Origin: Gemmatimonas groenlandica
Lineage (GTDB): Bacteria > Gemmatimonadota > Gemmatimonadetes > Gemmatimonadales > Gemmatimonadaceae
Reading direction: 5' to 3'
Assembly (NCBI RefSeq): GCF_013004105.1
Contig: NZ_CP053085.1
Location: 3,348,001-3,412,000, forward strand
DNA length: 64,000 nucleotides
Position 1 is the first letter of the stretch. Each line of letters starts with the position of its first letter. This document shows, in pieces, positions 25,766 to 34,169 of this stretch. A model generated the notes under the pieces. It did no database searches and was not told where the DNA came from. It worked only from the letters and a program-made list of their open reading frames with translations. The position numbers and the translations under genes are program-made.

Positions 25766-26260
25766 TCAGGCCGTCGGGGCCAGCGCGGCGTCAGCGGCGG
25801 CGGCAGCGGCGGCCGGGTCGACGATCACCGGCAACGTCACGCCCGCCTTCGCCGCGCGCTTCTCCAGCGTCTCCCGATCGAGCAGGCCACGGATCAAGGC
25901 ATCGGCGTCGCGATTCTGCAGATACTTCCCCTTCTCCCAGCCTTCCACGATCCCCTTCGGCGTGCCGTAGCACAGCTCCGCAAACTGCGGGATCGTGAGC
26001 CCCAAGGATTCGCGCAGCTGCCGGATCGCTTTCGGCGCCAGGAGATCGTGGGCCACCCGGATCTGCTCGGTCGCCGACTTCTCCGCCACATCGCGCTGGT
26101 CGATCGTCCGGTTCTCGTGTCCGCACTTCTCACAGCGATAGAACTCACGCGCGACCTCGGCCGCCATGCCGCTGATGCGCATGGTTACCGTTTCCGTCTG
26201 CAGCGCGTACCGGCCACCGCATCCGCGGTGAAGGCTTCCGTCGAGTGTGGTAATACTCAT
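25766..26260 (-). CDS. MqsA-like zinc-finger/helix-turn-helix regulator
   Basis: A 164-residue protein with Cys residues in GCGGRY and YRCEKCGHENRT that suggest an N-terminal zinc site, followed by an XRE/MqsA-type helix-turn-helix: AIRQLRESLGLTIPQFAELCYGTPKGIVEGWEKG (in parts IRQLRESLGLT, PQFAELC, GIVEGWEKG). The tail is Ala-rich. MqsA family members are antitoxins or transcription factors; no MqsR-type toxin gene adjoins. It leads the ABC export operon, so it may control that operon. Confidence 0.75.
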   Translation of the reverse strand: MSITTLDGSLHRGCGGRYALQTETVTMRISGMAAEVAREFYRCEKCGHENRTIDQRDVAEKSATEQIRVAHDLLAPKAIRQLRESLGLTIPQFAELCYGTPKGIVEGWEKGKYLQNRDADALIRGLLDRETLEKRAAKAGVTLPVIVDPAAAAAAADAALAPTA

Positions 26261-26394
26261 GTCTGACCGAAGGTAGATGACGAGGGACGCTGGGACCGAA
26301 TCCCGAAAGAGTACCTCGCGAGCAGTTGAATCGTCTTAGAGTCGCTACGACGACGCCGTCTGCGCCACCCCTGTACCGCGTTCTTCCCAGCCAA

Positions 26395-27630
26395 ATGTCC
26401 GACTTCTGCCTCGTTCGCCAGCCCATCTTCGGTACGACCGGCGCCCTGCTCGGGTACGAAATCCGTTTTAAGGAGACGGAAACCGGGGAAAACGGCTTCG
26501 TCGAGAGCTTCCTGAGCGGCACCTTCGACCTCGTGCGCAATCGCATGCCGGCCTTCGTGTCGTGCACGCGTACGCAGCTGCTCGAGGATGCGTTTCACGT
26601 CGCCGAACCGGGCTCCGCGATCGTCATGCTTCCGCGCGATCTTGAAGCCGACGAAGCGGTGACCGAGGCGGTCGCCCGCTACCGGGCACACGGCGGGTTG
26701 CTCGCCCTCGATGACGTCGGCGAGATCGCCGGCCCGTCAGAGGCATTGGTCCCCTACGTCACCTGGGTTTGCGTCGATATTCGCAGCGAAAGCGCGGTCA
26801 CGATCGGGAAGATCTGCGATCGTATCACGCAGGGCTTCGGCAAGCACGCGCCCAAGCTCATTGCCACGCAGATCGACGAACTCGCGCAGTATGAGGTGGT
26901 GCTGGGCCTAGGTTTCGACGCGTTTCAGGGCACGTTCTTCAGCCGCCCCGAACCACTGCCGTCGGCCAACATGCCACAGTCCACGGTTGCTGCGATGCGA
27001 CTCATGGGCATGGCGCGGGACCAGAAGATCAACGACCGCCAGCTCGAGGATGTCATCTCGACCGATCCGGTGCTGACGTTCCAGCTCCTCCGTCTCGTGA
27101 ATTCCGCCGCCATCGGCATGCGCGGCGTGAGTTCGATCGGTCAGGCGCTGCGCCTGATCGGACGCACCGCGTTCCTCCGCTGGCTGGCCGTGGCCGTAGC
27201 CGCCGCCCGCCGTTCCTCAAACGGCGTCGATCAGGAACTGGTCCGTCAGGCCGTCGAGCGCGGGCGACTGCTCGAGCAGTTGGTCGGCGGCTCACGCGAC
27301 GGCGGCACGCTGTTTCTGGTGGGCCTCTTCTCGCTGCTCGATGCCGTCTTCCGCATGCCGCTTCCCGAGATTCTCTCGCGCGTCGTGCTCAGCGACGAGG
27401 CGAACGAGGCCCTGCTCGACCGCACTGGTCCGTACGCTGACGCGATCAATTTCGCCGAATCCTACGAGCTTGGGTTGTTCGAGAACGCGTCGGAAATCGC
27501 CAAGGAGATGGGCATCGACCCGGCCAAGGTCGGCGACTTCTATACCAACGCCATTAGCTGGACGGCCGAAGCACTCGGCGCCGCCCTCGATGCACAAGCA
27601 CCCGCTCCGGCTGCAGCTGGACGCAGATAG
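26395..27630 (+). CDS. EAL-like/HDOD domain signalling protein (YuxH type)
   Basis: A 411-residue cytosolic protein. Residues 1-195 form an EAL-like fold beginning FCLVRQPIFGTTGALLGYEIRFKE, with LLALDDVGE in place of the metal-binding motif; the canonical EAL triplet is absent, so c-di-GMP hydrolysis is unlikely. Residues 205-400 form an HDOD domain (INDRQLEDVISTDPVLTFQLLRLVNSA). Such proteins are signalling adaptors linked to motility or stress. ATG 26395 precedes the family core; a TTG at 26326 would add 23 unlikely residues. A terminator hairpin lies 55 bp downstream. Confidence 0.88.
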   Translation: MSDFCLVRQPIFGTTGALLGYEIRFKETETGENGFVESFLSGTFDLVRNRMPAFVSCTRTQLLEDAFHVAEPGSAIVMLPRDLEADEAVTEAVARYRAHGGLLALDDVGEIAGPSEALVPYVTWVCVDIRSESAVTIGKICDRITQGFGKHAPKLIATQIDELAQYEVVLGLGFDAFQGTFFSRPEPLPSANMPQSTVAAMRLMGMARDQKINDRQLEDVISTDPVLTFQLLRLVNSAAIGMRGVSSIGQALRLIGRTAFLRWLAVAVAAARRSSNGVDQELVRQAVERGRLLEQLVGGSRDGGTLFLVGLFSLLDAVFRMPLPEILSRVVLSDEANEALLDRTGPYADAINFAESYELGLFENASEIAKEMGIDPAKVGDFYTNAISWTAEALGAALDAQAPAPAAAGRR

Positions 27631-27685
27631 CCAGACATGACGCTATAGTGTCTCGATAGCGGCTTTATAAGACAGTATTTTGTAG

Positions 27686-27716
27686 ATGGCCGCCAAACCC
27701 CCGATTTGGCGGCCAT
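27686..27716 (+). terminator. Hairpin terminator after the EAL/HDOD gene
   Basis: ATGGCCGCCAAA and ATTTGGCGGCCAT form a perfect 12-bp stem around a short C-rich loop, followed by TTGCATT. No long T-tract is present. Confidence 0.6.
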
Positions 27717-27831
27717 TTGCATTGCCCCGTTCTTGCATTTGATCTGTTCCTATCAGTTTCTATCAATTCGTATCGGCGCCGCCGCAGGCGGTGCCCTGCT
27801 TGAACCGCTCGTTTCCGTTCAATCCCACCGC

Positions 27832-28485
27832 ATGCCCAGCTCACCGGCCCGCACCCGCGCAGCACTGCTGATCCTCGCGATATCCGCCGCCGGGCGCCTC
27901 GACGCCCAGGACACCACCGCCGTCGAGCGCGAGTCGGTGTCGCGGAAGCCGAGCCCCATGCTGCTCGTCACGCCGTTCCTGTCCGCGGGGTGGTCACAAA
28001 CACTGGGCACGCCCAAAGCCTGGCCGCGGACCTGGGGCGGCTACGGCTCCCGCCTTGGTGACCAGCTCGGGTTCCTCGCGGTCAAGACGACGGTCAGGCA
28101 CGTCGTCGATCGCGCCGTGCCGTGGGTCGACGACCACTCCGCTTGCATCACTCGGCCGGTATCGCTGGCCCGCGAGACCCTCACCCGGGCGGGCTGCGCG
28201 ATCGTGCGAACCGGCACGTTGCGCACCGACGGCGGCGACATGCGCCCGAACCTGCCGTTTCTCACGGGCGCCGTGGTCGGCACCGTGACGTCGCTGAGTT
28301 GGCGCCCAGAGCGGCAGTCGGCCGTCTCCAGCCGTTCGTTCGTGTTACAGCGCATCGCCATCACGTATGGGGCGACGGCATTCGTTCGACTGGTTACCGA
28401 CTGGCGCGCTGATGCCCGACGGCAGCCCGCATCGCGGCAGCCCGCATCGCGGCAGCCCGCATCGCGGGAACCCGAGGCGCCCTAG
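27832..28485 (+). CDS. Secreted protein of unknown function with C-terminal RQPAS repeats
   Basis: A 217-residue protein starting at ATG 27832 with a signal peptide (AALLILAISAAGRLDAQ). The body (TPFLSAGWSQTLGTPKAWPRTWGGYGSRLGDQLG) has repeated aromatic/glycine features seen in small envelope proteins, and two Cys residues (SACITRP, GCAIVRTG) may form a disulfide. No family is recognised. The C-terminus consists of RQPAS three times followed by a degenerate copy, encoded by a 15-bp tandem repeat. Its TAG stop overlaps the stop of the convergent lipoprotein gene within a CTAG palindrome. Confidence 0.7.
   Translation: MPSSPARTRAALLILAISAAGRLDAQDTTAVERESVSRKPSPMLLVTPFLSAGWSQTLGTPKAWPRTWGGYGSRLGDQLGFLAVKTTVRHVVDRAVPWVDDHSACITRPVSLARETLTRAGCAIVRTGTLRTDGGDMRPNLPFLTGAVVGTVTSLSWRPERQSAVSSRSFVLQRIAITYGATAFVRLVTDWRADARRQPASRQPASRQPASREPEAP
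28420..28464 (+). repeat. 15-bp tandem repeat, three units
   Basis: The unit CGGCAGCCCGCATCG occurs three times exactly, followed by a diverged fourth (CGGGAACCCGAGG). Each unit encodes RQPAS at the end of the secreted protein gene. The in-frame unit length allows copy-number change without frameshift. Confidence 0.9.
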
Positions 28486-29087
28486 CGCGCCGGCATCGGC
28501 GGCAGTTTTTGCACTGTCGTATCGGCCGCGGCTTTCGCCGCCTTCGCCGCCTCACTCAAGGGCTGCGGAGCGCCCGCCGTAATCGTCAGGCGGATGCGCT
28601 CGATCTGCGTCGCCGAGGCGTCGAAGAGCACCGCCACCAGATTCCCCGACCAGATCACATCGCTCGGCACCGACTTCCACGCACCGATAGTGTCGCCCCG
28701 CGGCGTGAGTCGGAAACGGTCCAGCGCGGTGACGTCCTTCGCCGCCGCCAGCGTATCCGCGTAAAAGAAGGCAACCATCGAGGCCGTCAGCCCGATCTTG
28801 TAGCGCACTCCCGGCACGCTCAGATACGCGACCTTCATGGAATCGCCGGCCGGCTTGAACGCCAGCCCGGACTTCGCGACGCGATCTTCGAGTGCGCACC
28901 GCTTCCACGTGCCGTCGCGCGGGCAGGCCGAATCACTGGGGGTCAGCGGCCGCGGCATGACCGCGACGACGGGCGTGCTGGCCGCCGAATCGACCTTTGG
29001 GGCGTCGTCGCCACTGCAGGCGGCCATCACAACCGCCGCCATCACAGCCCCCAGCCGCGCCCGTTCAAAAACAAAAGCAGTTCGCAT
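28482..29087 (-). CDS. Putative lipoprotein, unknown function
   Basis: A 201-residue protein starting at ATG 29087 with a signal sequence and lipobox VMAAC (Cys24) followed by SGDD, so probably a lipid-anchored envelope protein. CPRDGTWKRCALEDRVAKSGL holds two Cys that may bridge. The rest (VRYKIGLTASMVAFFYADTLAAAKDV, DVIWSGNLVAVLFD) looks like a small alpha/beta sensor-type fold. The end is Ala/Lys-rich. No family is recognised. It is divergent from glnN, with a long quasi-palindrome between them. Confidence 0.75.
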   Translation of the reverse strand: MRTAFVFERARLGAVMAAVVMAACSGDDAPKVDSAASTPVVAVMPRPLTPSDSACPRDGTWKRCALEDRVAKSGLAFKPAGDSMKVAYLSVPGVRYKIGLTASMVAFFYADTLAAAKDVTALDRFRLTPRGDTIGAWKSVPSDVIWSGNLVAVLFDASATQIERIRLTITAGAPQPLSEAAKAAKAAADTTVQKLPPMPAR

Positions 29088-29120
29088 TTCCCAGTGTACC
29101 CCGGGAGCCATCGCACCGCC

Positions 29121-29240
29121 AAACCCCTCTGCGTTCTCTGCGCCCTCTGCGCCTCCGCGTGATCAGGTCCCCCGCGTCGGGCCGTACGAGAACAGATCAC
29201 GCGGAGGGGCAGGGGGCGCAGAGTACGGAGAGGGGGCTTT
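29121..29240. repeat. Quasi-palindrome upstream of lipoprotein and glnN (inverted repeat 2)
   Basis: Within the 362-bp divergent spacer 29088-29449, the arm built from CTCTGCGTTCTCTGCGCC and CTCCGCGTGATC (29126-29164) is matched, inverted, by GATCACGCGGAGG and GGCGCAGAGTACGGAGAGG (29196-29235) around a loop of about 31 bases. A second small inverted repeat, GTTCGGT (29242-29248) with ACCGAAC (29275-29281), follows. Words of the CTCTGCG type recur as dispersed intergenic repeats in many phyla, to my recollection. Confidence 0.65.
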
Positions 29241-29338
29241 TGTTCGGTGTATGTTCGTTTCAATGCACCAAAATACCGAACTGTACCGTAAATCTCGCAC
29301 GTTATGCAAAGCCCATGGAACGAACCGGCGCCGTGACG

Positions 29339-29367
29339 TTGGACTTCGTGCCGGATTCTGACATATT
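29339..29367 (+). promoter_or_regulatory. Sigma70-type promoter candidate for glnN
   Basis: TTGGAC (29339-29344) and CATATT (29362-29367) are 17 bases apart, about 80 bp before the glnN start. Sequence match only. Confidence 0.4.
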
Positions 29368-29449
29368 TCTGCAACTTATGCACGAATCGCGGTGCAGCCG
29401 GACCGACAACGTCGGGCACGCCGCCTACCACATCCAAAAACACATCGCC

Positions 29450-31672
29450 ATGTCCTCCATGAACGGCTCGCGCGTCGCTGCCATGCGCGAAGTCACGCAG
29501 CGCCCGGTTCGTATTACCGTCCGCCCGGAAGAGAACGGCATTCTGCAGCCGACCAGCGCGTGGTTCGGCATGAACACCTTCGGGCTGCGCCAGATGCGCG
29601 CCAAGATGCCCAAGGACGTCTACAAGAAGCTCGCGGCGTCCATCCGCCTCGGCAAAAAGCTCGACTCCGAGATCGCGCCGGTCGTCGCGCAGGTCATCAA
29701 GGAATGGGCGATGTCGCGCGGCGTCACGCACTTCACGCACTGGTTCCAGCCGCAGACCGGCCTCACCGCCGAGAAGCATGACGCCTTCCTGAACTTCGAC
29801 GAGAACAAGCTCCCCATCGAGACGTTCACCGGTGAGCAGCTCATTCAGTCGGAGCCCGATGCGTCGAGCTTCCCGTCGGGTGGGTTGCGCGCGACGTGGG
29901 AGGCCCGCGGCTACACCGCGTGGAATCCGGCGTCGCCCGTGTTCATCAGCGAGACCGGTGGCGTCAAGTATCTCTGCATCCCGTCGGTCTTCATCGGCTA
30001 CAACGGTGAAGCGCTCGACGAGATGACGCCGCTGCTGCGCAGCTCCGACGTGCTGTCACATCGCGCAATGGAACTGCTCGAACTCATCGGCGACAGCGGG
30101 GTGCTGCGCGTGAACACCACGCTCGGCGTCGAACAGGAATTCTTCATCATCGACCGCTCGCACTTCGCGCTGCGCCCCGACCTCGTCATGGCCGCGCGCT
30201 CGCTCGTGGGTGCGCCGCCGCCGCGTGGACAGCAGCTCGAGGACCACTACTTCGGTGGCATCCCCGAGCGTGTACAGGCGTGCATCAGCGAAGTCGAACA
30301 TGAGCTCTACAAGCTCGGCGTGCCGATCGTCACGCGGCACAACGAAGTCGCGCCGTCGCAGTTCGAGATGGCGCCGATCTTCGAAGACACCGACATCGCC
30401 GTCGATCACAACCATCTCGTGATGAGCGTGCTGCGCAAGATCGCGCTGCGTCACGGGCTGCAGGCCATCGTGCATGAGAAGCCGTTCGCCGGCATCAACG
30501 GCTCGGGCAAGCACTGCAACTGGTCGCTCTCGATCACGTCCGACAACCAGCTCGACGGCACCAACCTGCTCAAGCCGGGCAAGACGCCGCACCAGAACAT
30601 CCGTTTCCTGGTGTTCCTGGCGGCGGTGCTCAAGGGCGTGCACAAGCATGCCGGTCTGCTGCGTGCCGGTATCGCCGTCAGCGGCAACGAACATCGTCTC
30701 GGCGCCAACGAAGCGCCGCCCGCGATCATCTCGGCCTTCCTCGGCACGGGCCTCACGCAGGTCGTCGAAGACATCGCCGCTGGCAAGACGTCGCCCAAGA
30801 ACGCCGAGCAGGCCATGCTGAAGCTCGGCGTGGCGAAGCTGCCGGACGTCGAACAGGACAACACCGACCGTAACCGTACGTCGCCGTTCGCATTCACCGG
30901 AGCGAAGTTCGAGTTCCGCGCGGTGGGCGCGTCGCAGAGCATCGCTTTCCCCGTCATGCTGCTGCAGGCCGCCGTGGCCGAAGCGCTGGGCGAGATCATC
31001 GAGCAGCTCAAGGCTGAGATCAAGACGGGCAAGAGCACCGATGACGCCGCGCTCAGAGTGGCCGCCAAGGCGTTCAAGGAATCGGCCGCCGTGCGCTTCG
31101 AAGGCAACAACTACTCCGACGAATGGGTGGTCGAGGCCAAAAAGCGTGGTCTGCTCAACCTGCGTCGCACGCCGGAAGCGTTGGCCCAGCTGCGCACCGA
31201 CACCGCCGTCGCGCTGTTCAAGAACACGCACATTCTCACCGAAGTCGAACTCGAGAGCCGCTACCATGTGCGTCTCGAGCGCTACGTGAAGGACATCCTG
31301 ATCGAGCTGCACACGATCCAGCAGATGATCGACACGCAGGTGCTCCCGGCGGCGTACGCGTATCTCGGCACGCTGGCGACGTCGGCGGGTCAGGGTGCTG
31401 TCGCCGGTATCAACATGCAGCCGATCGTCGACGCTGCGAACTCGGTGTCGAAGCTGGTGACCACGCTGCAGAAGAAGCGCGCCGAGCTCGCCAAGGTGAT
31501 CACCAAGGCCGAGCACATGCACGACGACCTCGGCGGTCAGGCCGGCTATCTCACGACCACCGGCTGCGACACGATGGGCGAAGTGCGCGACGCGGCCGAC
31601 GCGATCGAACTGGCGATCGGTGACGAGTACTGGCCGCTGCCGCGATACAGGGAGATGCTGTTCCCGGTTTGA
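29450..31672 (+). CDS. glnN: Glutamine synthetase type III
   Basis: A 740-residue cytosolic ATP-dependent enzyme that makes glutamine from glutamate and ammonia; the length is typical for GSIII. Landmarks are the N-terminal FGMNTFGLRQMRAKMP, the catalytic VNTTLGVEQEFFIID, HNEVAPSQFEMAPIFED, HEKPFAGINGSGKHCNWSL (in parts FAGINGSGKHCNWS) and GNEHRLGANEAPPAI. ATG 29450 is the best start; a second ATG follows three codons on. The frame continues upstream but has no conserved content. The window also encodes type I glutamine synthetase, so two non-homologous-length enzymes coexist. A long inverted repeat follows the stop. Confidence 0.93.
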   Translation: MSSMNGSRVAAMREVTQRPVRITVRPEENGILQPTSAWFGMNTFGLRQMRAKMPKDVYKKLAASIRLGKKLDSEIAPVVAQVIKEWAMSRGVTHFTHWFQPQTGLTAEKHDAFLNFDENKLPIETFTGEQLIQSEPDASSFPSGGLRATWEARGYTAWNPASPVFISETGGVKYLCIPSVFIGYNGEALDEMTPLLRSSDVLSHRAMELLELIGDSGVLRVNTTLGVEQEFFIIDRSHFALRPDLVMAARSLVGAPPPRGQQLEDHYFGGIPERVQACISEVEHELYKLGVPIVTRHNEVAPSQFEMAPIFEDTDIAVDHNHLVMSVLRKIALRHGLQAIVHEKPFAGINGSGKHCNWSLSITSDNQLDGTNLLKPGKTPHQNIRFLVFLAAVLKGVHKHAGLLRAGIAVSGNEHRLGANEAPPAIISAFLGTGLTQVVEDIAAGKTSPKNAEQAMLKLGVAKLPDVEQDNTDRNRTSPFAFTGAKFEFRAVGASQSIAFPVMLLQAAVAEALGEIIEQLKAEIKTGKSTDDAALRVAAKAFKESAAVRFEGNNYSDEWVVEAKKRGLLNLRRTPEALAQLRTDTAVALFKNTHILTEVELESRYHVRLERYVKDILIELHTIQQMIDTQVLPAAYAYLGTLATSAGQGAVAGINMQPIVDAANSVSKLVTTLQKKRAELAKVITKAEHMHDDLGGQAGYLTTTGCDTMGEVRDAADAIELAIGDEYWPLPRYREMLFPV

Positions 31673-31684
31673 TCTAGTTGAACG

Positions 31685-31800
31685 GCCAACAGCTTAGGGG
31701 GCAGGGAGGAGGTTATCAGGATGGAGAAAGCAGGTAAACGGCGCCGCTGTCCTGTTTCCTCCTCCCTGACACCCTCCGCCCTGCCCCCTAAGCTGTTGGC
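31685..31800. repeat. Quasi-palindrome between glnN and ada (inverted repeat 3)
   Basis: The outer 22 bases are a perfect inverted repeat beginning GCCAACAGCTTAGGGGG and ending in its complement at 31779-31800; matching continues inward with gaps (GGAGG, TCAGG). The right arm contains the TAG stop (31788-31790) and last codons of ada. It probably works as a bidirectional terminator for the convergent glnN and ada genes. Confidence 0.8.
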
Positions 31801-32864
31801 AGTTGCTCTTCCCGCAACAACCTCTCCTTCCGCTCCAACCCCCACGCGTAGCCGCCCAGGCTGCCATCGGCGCGCACGACGCGATGACACGGCACCACCA
31901 TTGCCACCGGATTCGCACCGCAGGCCGTACCGACGGCGCGTACCGCCTTCGGTGCGCCGATGCGCGCGGCGAGCTCGGCATACGTGATCGTTTCGCCGCG
32001 CGGGATACGCTGCAGCTCGCGCCACACGCGTTGCTGAAACGCCGTACCACGGACATCGAGCGGCAGGGCGTGCGACAATGCCGCGCCGCTTGCCAAGGCG
32101 ACCACGCTCGCGCTGATGTCGCCAAGGGCCGCATCATCACGCACCAGATCCGCGGCGTGCAGCGCGTCCCGCAACGTCGCCTCGAGCGCGGCGGGATCGT
32201 CGCCCAGCACGACGCGATGCACGCCACGCGATGTCATCGCCACCAGGACGAAGCCGAGCGCGCACGGGACGATGGTGTAGAACACGGTCTCGCCGGCCGC
32301 GCCGCGGCGAAGCGATCCGGGAGACATGCCAAGGTGCGCCGCTGCCGCCGTGTAGGCGCTCGGCAGCGAGTCGAAGCCCGCGTCGAAGGCCGCGCTCGAC
32401 ACCGATTCGCTCGACGGCAGTGCGGCGCGTAGCCGTTCGCTGCGTTGCGCGCGTTGCCATTCGGCAGGCGTGCAGCCCACCAGACGCGTGAAGACCCGCT
32501 GCAGATGGGCCCGACTGACGTCGAGCGCGTCGGCGAGTTTCATGACCGTCATCGTATCATCCTCCATGAGGCTGATCGCTCGCACGACCAGCGGCGTGTG
32601 CATCGCATTGGCGCCCAACGCCGACGCGGACTCCGGCACGCAGCGCTTGCAGGCCCGGTAGCCGGCGGCGCGGGCGTCGTGGCCGCTCGCGTAGAATCGC
32701 ACGCGGTCCTCGCGAGGACGACGCGAGGGGCAGGACGGACGGCAGAAGATCTTGGTCGACGTCACCGCAAAGACGAAGCTGCCGTCCCACTGGCGATCGC
32801 GCTCGACCACCGCCCGCCAGCGAGGATCGATCGTTGCATCAGGAACAGAGTTCATCGGGGCCAT
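31788..32864 (-). CDS. ada: Bifunctional DNA alkylation-repair protein and regulator Ada
   Basis: A 358-residue protein close to E. coli Ada in length. The N-terminal methylphosphotriester acceptor domain has the zinc Cys set FCRPSCPSRRP (Cys41, Cys45) and YRACKRCVPE (Cys72, Cys75). An AraC-type helix-turn-helix follows (MKLADALDVSRAHLQRVFTR in part: LADALDVSRAHLQRVF). The C-terminal O6-alkylguanine transferase domain has the active-site MVVPCHRVVR. It removes methyl groups from DNA and activates repair genes when methylated. ATG 32864 is used; ATG 32855 is equally possible. Confidence 0.93.
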   Translation of the reverse strand: MAPMNSVPDATIDPRWRAVVERDRQWDGSFVFAVTSTKIFCRPSCPSRRPREDRVRFYASGHDARAAGYRACKRCVPESASALGANAMHTPLVVRAISLMEDDTMTVMKLADALDVSRAHLQRVFTRLVGCTPAEWQRAQRSERLRAALPSSESVSSAAFDAGFDSLPSAYTAAAAHLGMSPGSLRRGAAGETVFYTIVPCALGFVLVAMTSRGVHRVVLGDDPAALEATLRDALHAADLVRDDAALGDISASVVALASGAALSHALPLDVRGTAFQQRVWRELQRIPRGETITYAELAARIGAPKAVRAVGTACGANPVAMVVPCHRVVRADGSLGGYAWGLERKERLLREEQLPTA

Positions 32865-33003
32865 GACAGACGATACGTTGTGCGCTTCCGGGCCGCGACA
32901 CGATTCGTCTCCGCAAACCCAGACCGTGCCGATTGCTCGCCTTTCGCGAAAAAGGGGTGCATGCTCAGGCATCACTCCATTCGGTTCACGTCTCGCCTTG
33001 GTG

Positions 33004-33405
33004 ATGCACATGGGCACCATCGACCTCGGCGCACTGGTCGCCGGAATCGTCAAGCACTGGGACGGCGTAGAAGTGCTGCCGTATCGGTTCGGCGGCGTCG
33101 AGTTTCGCGTGGACCGTCGGGAAATCGGACACGTACACGTCGGCGGTGTGGCCGATCTGCTCATGCCGGTGCGGCTCCGTCGCGACCTCGTGGCTGCCGG
33201 CCGCGCCGAACCCCATCGCACGCAGCCTCACTCGGGATGGATCAGCTTCCGCATGCGCAGCGAACACGACGTGCCGGCGGCGGTGAAGCTCTTCCGGCTC
33301 AACTACGAGCGGTTGCGTGGCATGGAGCGTCCGCGCTCGGTGACATCGGTGGTGACCAATCCCACCATGCTCGCCGACCGCAGCGCCGACGACATGCCGG
33401 CGTAA
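33004..33405 (+). CDS. DUF5519 (luciferase-domain) protein
   Basis: A 133-residue small cytosolic protein. WDGVEVLPYRFGGVEFRVD, EIGHVHVGGVADLLMP and the run LVAAGRAEPHRTQPHSGWISF match the DUF5519 domain, which was named for similarity to part of a luciferase; its bacterial function is unknown. ATG 33004 is chosen because similarity begins at GTIDLG; GTG 33001 and ATG 33010 are close alternatives. It lies divergently beside ada with about 140 bp between starts. Confidence 0.75.
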   Translation: MHMGTIDLGALVAGIVKHWDGVEVLPYRFGGVEFRVDRREIGHVHVGGVADLLMPVRLRRDLVAAGRAEPHRTQPHSGWISFRMRSEHDVPAAVKLFRLNYERLRGMERPRSVTSVVTNPTMLADRSADDMPA

Positions 33406-33423
33406 GCACACCTGCGAGTGGCC

Positions 33424-34089
33424 TTACGCCGGCGATTCCGTGCGTTCGACCAGCGCCGGTGCCGGCGCCTTGCTCGACATCAGCTGGGTCACGAAGCGCT
33501 GACCTTCGGAAATGCGCTCGATTTCGATCGACATGGCATCCACCGCTTGCTCGATCCGCTCCAAACGCGCCGTGCCCTCCAGCAATTGCGGACTTGGCTT
33601 TGGCTGACCCGCCCGCTTGAACATGATGCGTGCTGCGGCCCATGCCAGCGGGCCCCACACCAGCACGATCGACACGATCGAGATCGCCGTAAGCTGCCCT
33701 GAGCTGAACGGGCCGTACCGCTGTACGGCGGCTTCTTCGTTCGCCAGCTCGCCGGGCACTCGCGCCAACTCGCGTCCGTTCGCAGCTATGTCCCGCTCCA
33801 ACTGGATAATCCGCTCGTCCTGTACCGCCAAGCGCTGCTCAAGCCCCTTGGCGCCGGGTCCGGTGGTACGTGCAAGCTCCTTCGCCGCCTGATCCCGTCG
33901 ACCCTGTACGGAAGAAAGCTGTCGGGACAGCTCGCTGCGCTTCGCCTTGAGCGCGTCCACGTCGGCCGCCGTGAGCGGCTTGAGGCTGAGCGGAGCCGCG
34001 TCGAGGCCCGTCGTGACGCCGATTGGTACCTGCGGGGCGGCCGGCGGAGTTGGGGGCGCAGGCGTGGATGCGGGTTGCTGTTGGACCAT
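33424..34089 (-). CDS. Coiled-coil protein with one membrane segment, unknown function
   Basis: A 221-residue protein starting at ATG 34089. A Pro/Ala/Gln-rich N-terminus (1-40) is followed by a coiled coil (about 45-115: LKAKRSELSRQLSSVQGRRD, ERIIQLERDIAANGRELARV), a single hydrophobic segment (LTAISIVSIVLVWGPLAWAAARI, about 130-152) and a second short helical region. No enzyme motif is seen. It is divergent from the M20D operon and convergent with the DUF5519 gene. Confidence 0.75.
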   Translation of the reverse strand: MVQQQPASTPAPPTPPAAPQVPIGVTTGLDAAPLSLKPLTAADVDALKAKRSELSRQLSSVQGRRDQAAKELARTTGPGAKGLEQRLAVQDERIIQLERDIAANGRELARVPGELANEEAAVQRYGPFSSGQLTAISIVSIVLVWGPLAWAAARIMFKRAGQPKPSPQLLEGTARLERIEQAVDAMSIEIERISEGQRFVTQLMSSKAPAPALVERTESPA

Positions 34090-34169
34090 GGTCAAACCTA
34101 CGCAAAGAAGCGCTGAGCGGTTACATCACTAGGGAAGCGTCCACGTTCACCCGTGCCTGATCCGTGACC

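Noticed and set aside
28420-28464. CRISPR array
   Set aside because: The repeats are contiguous 15-base units without spacers and are coding; no cas genes are present.
29042-29779. A 245-codon minus-strand frame opposite the start of glnN
   Set aside because: It is a shadow of glnN and crosses the palindrome; no motifs.
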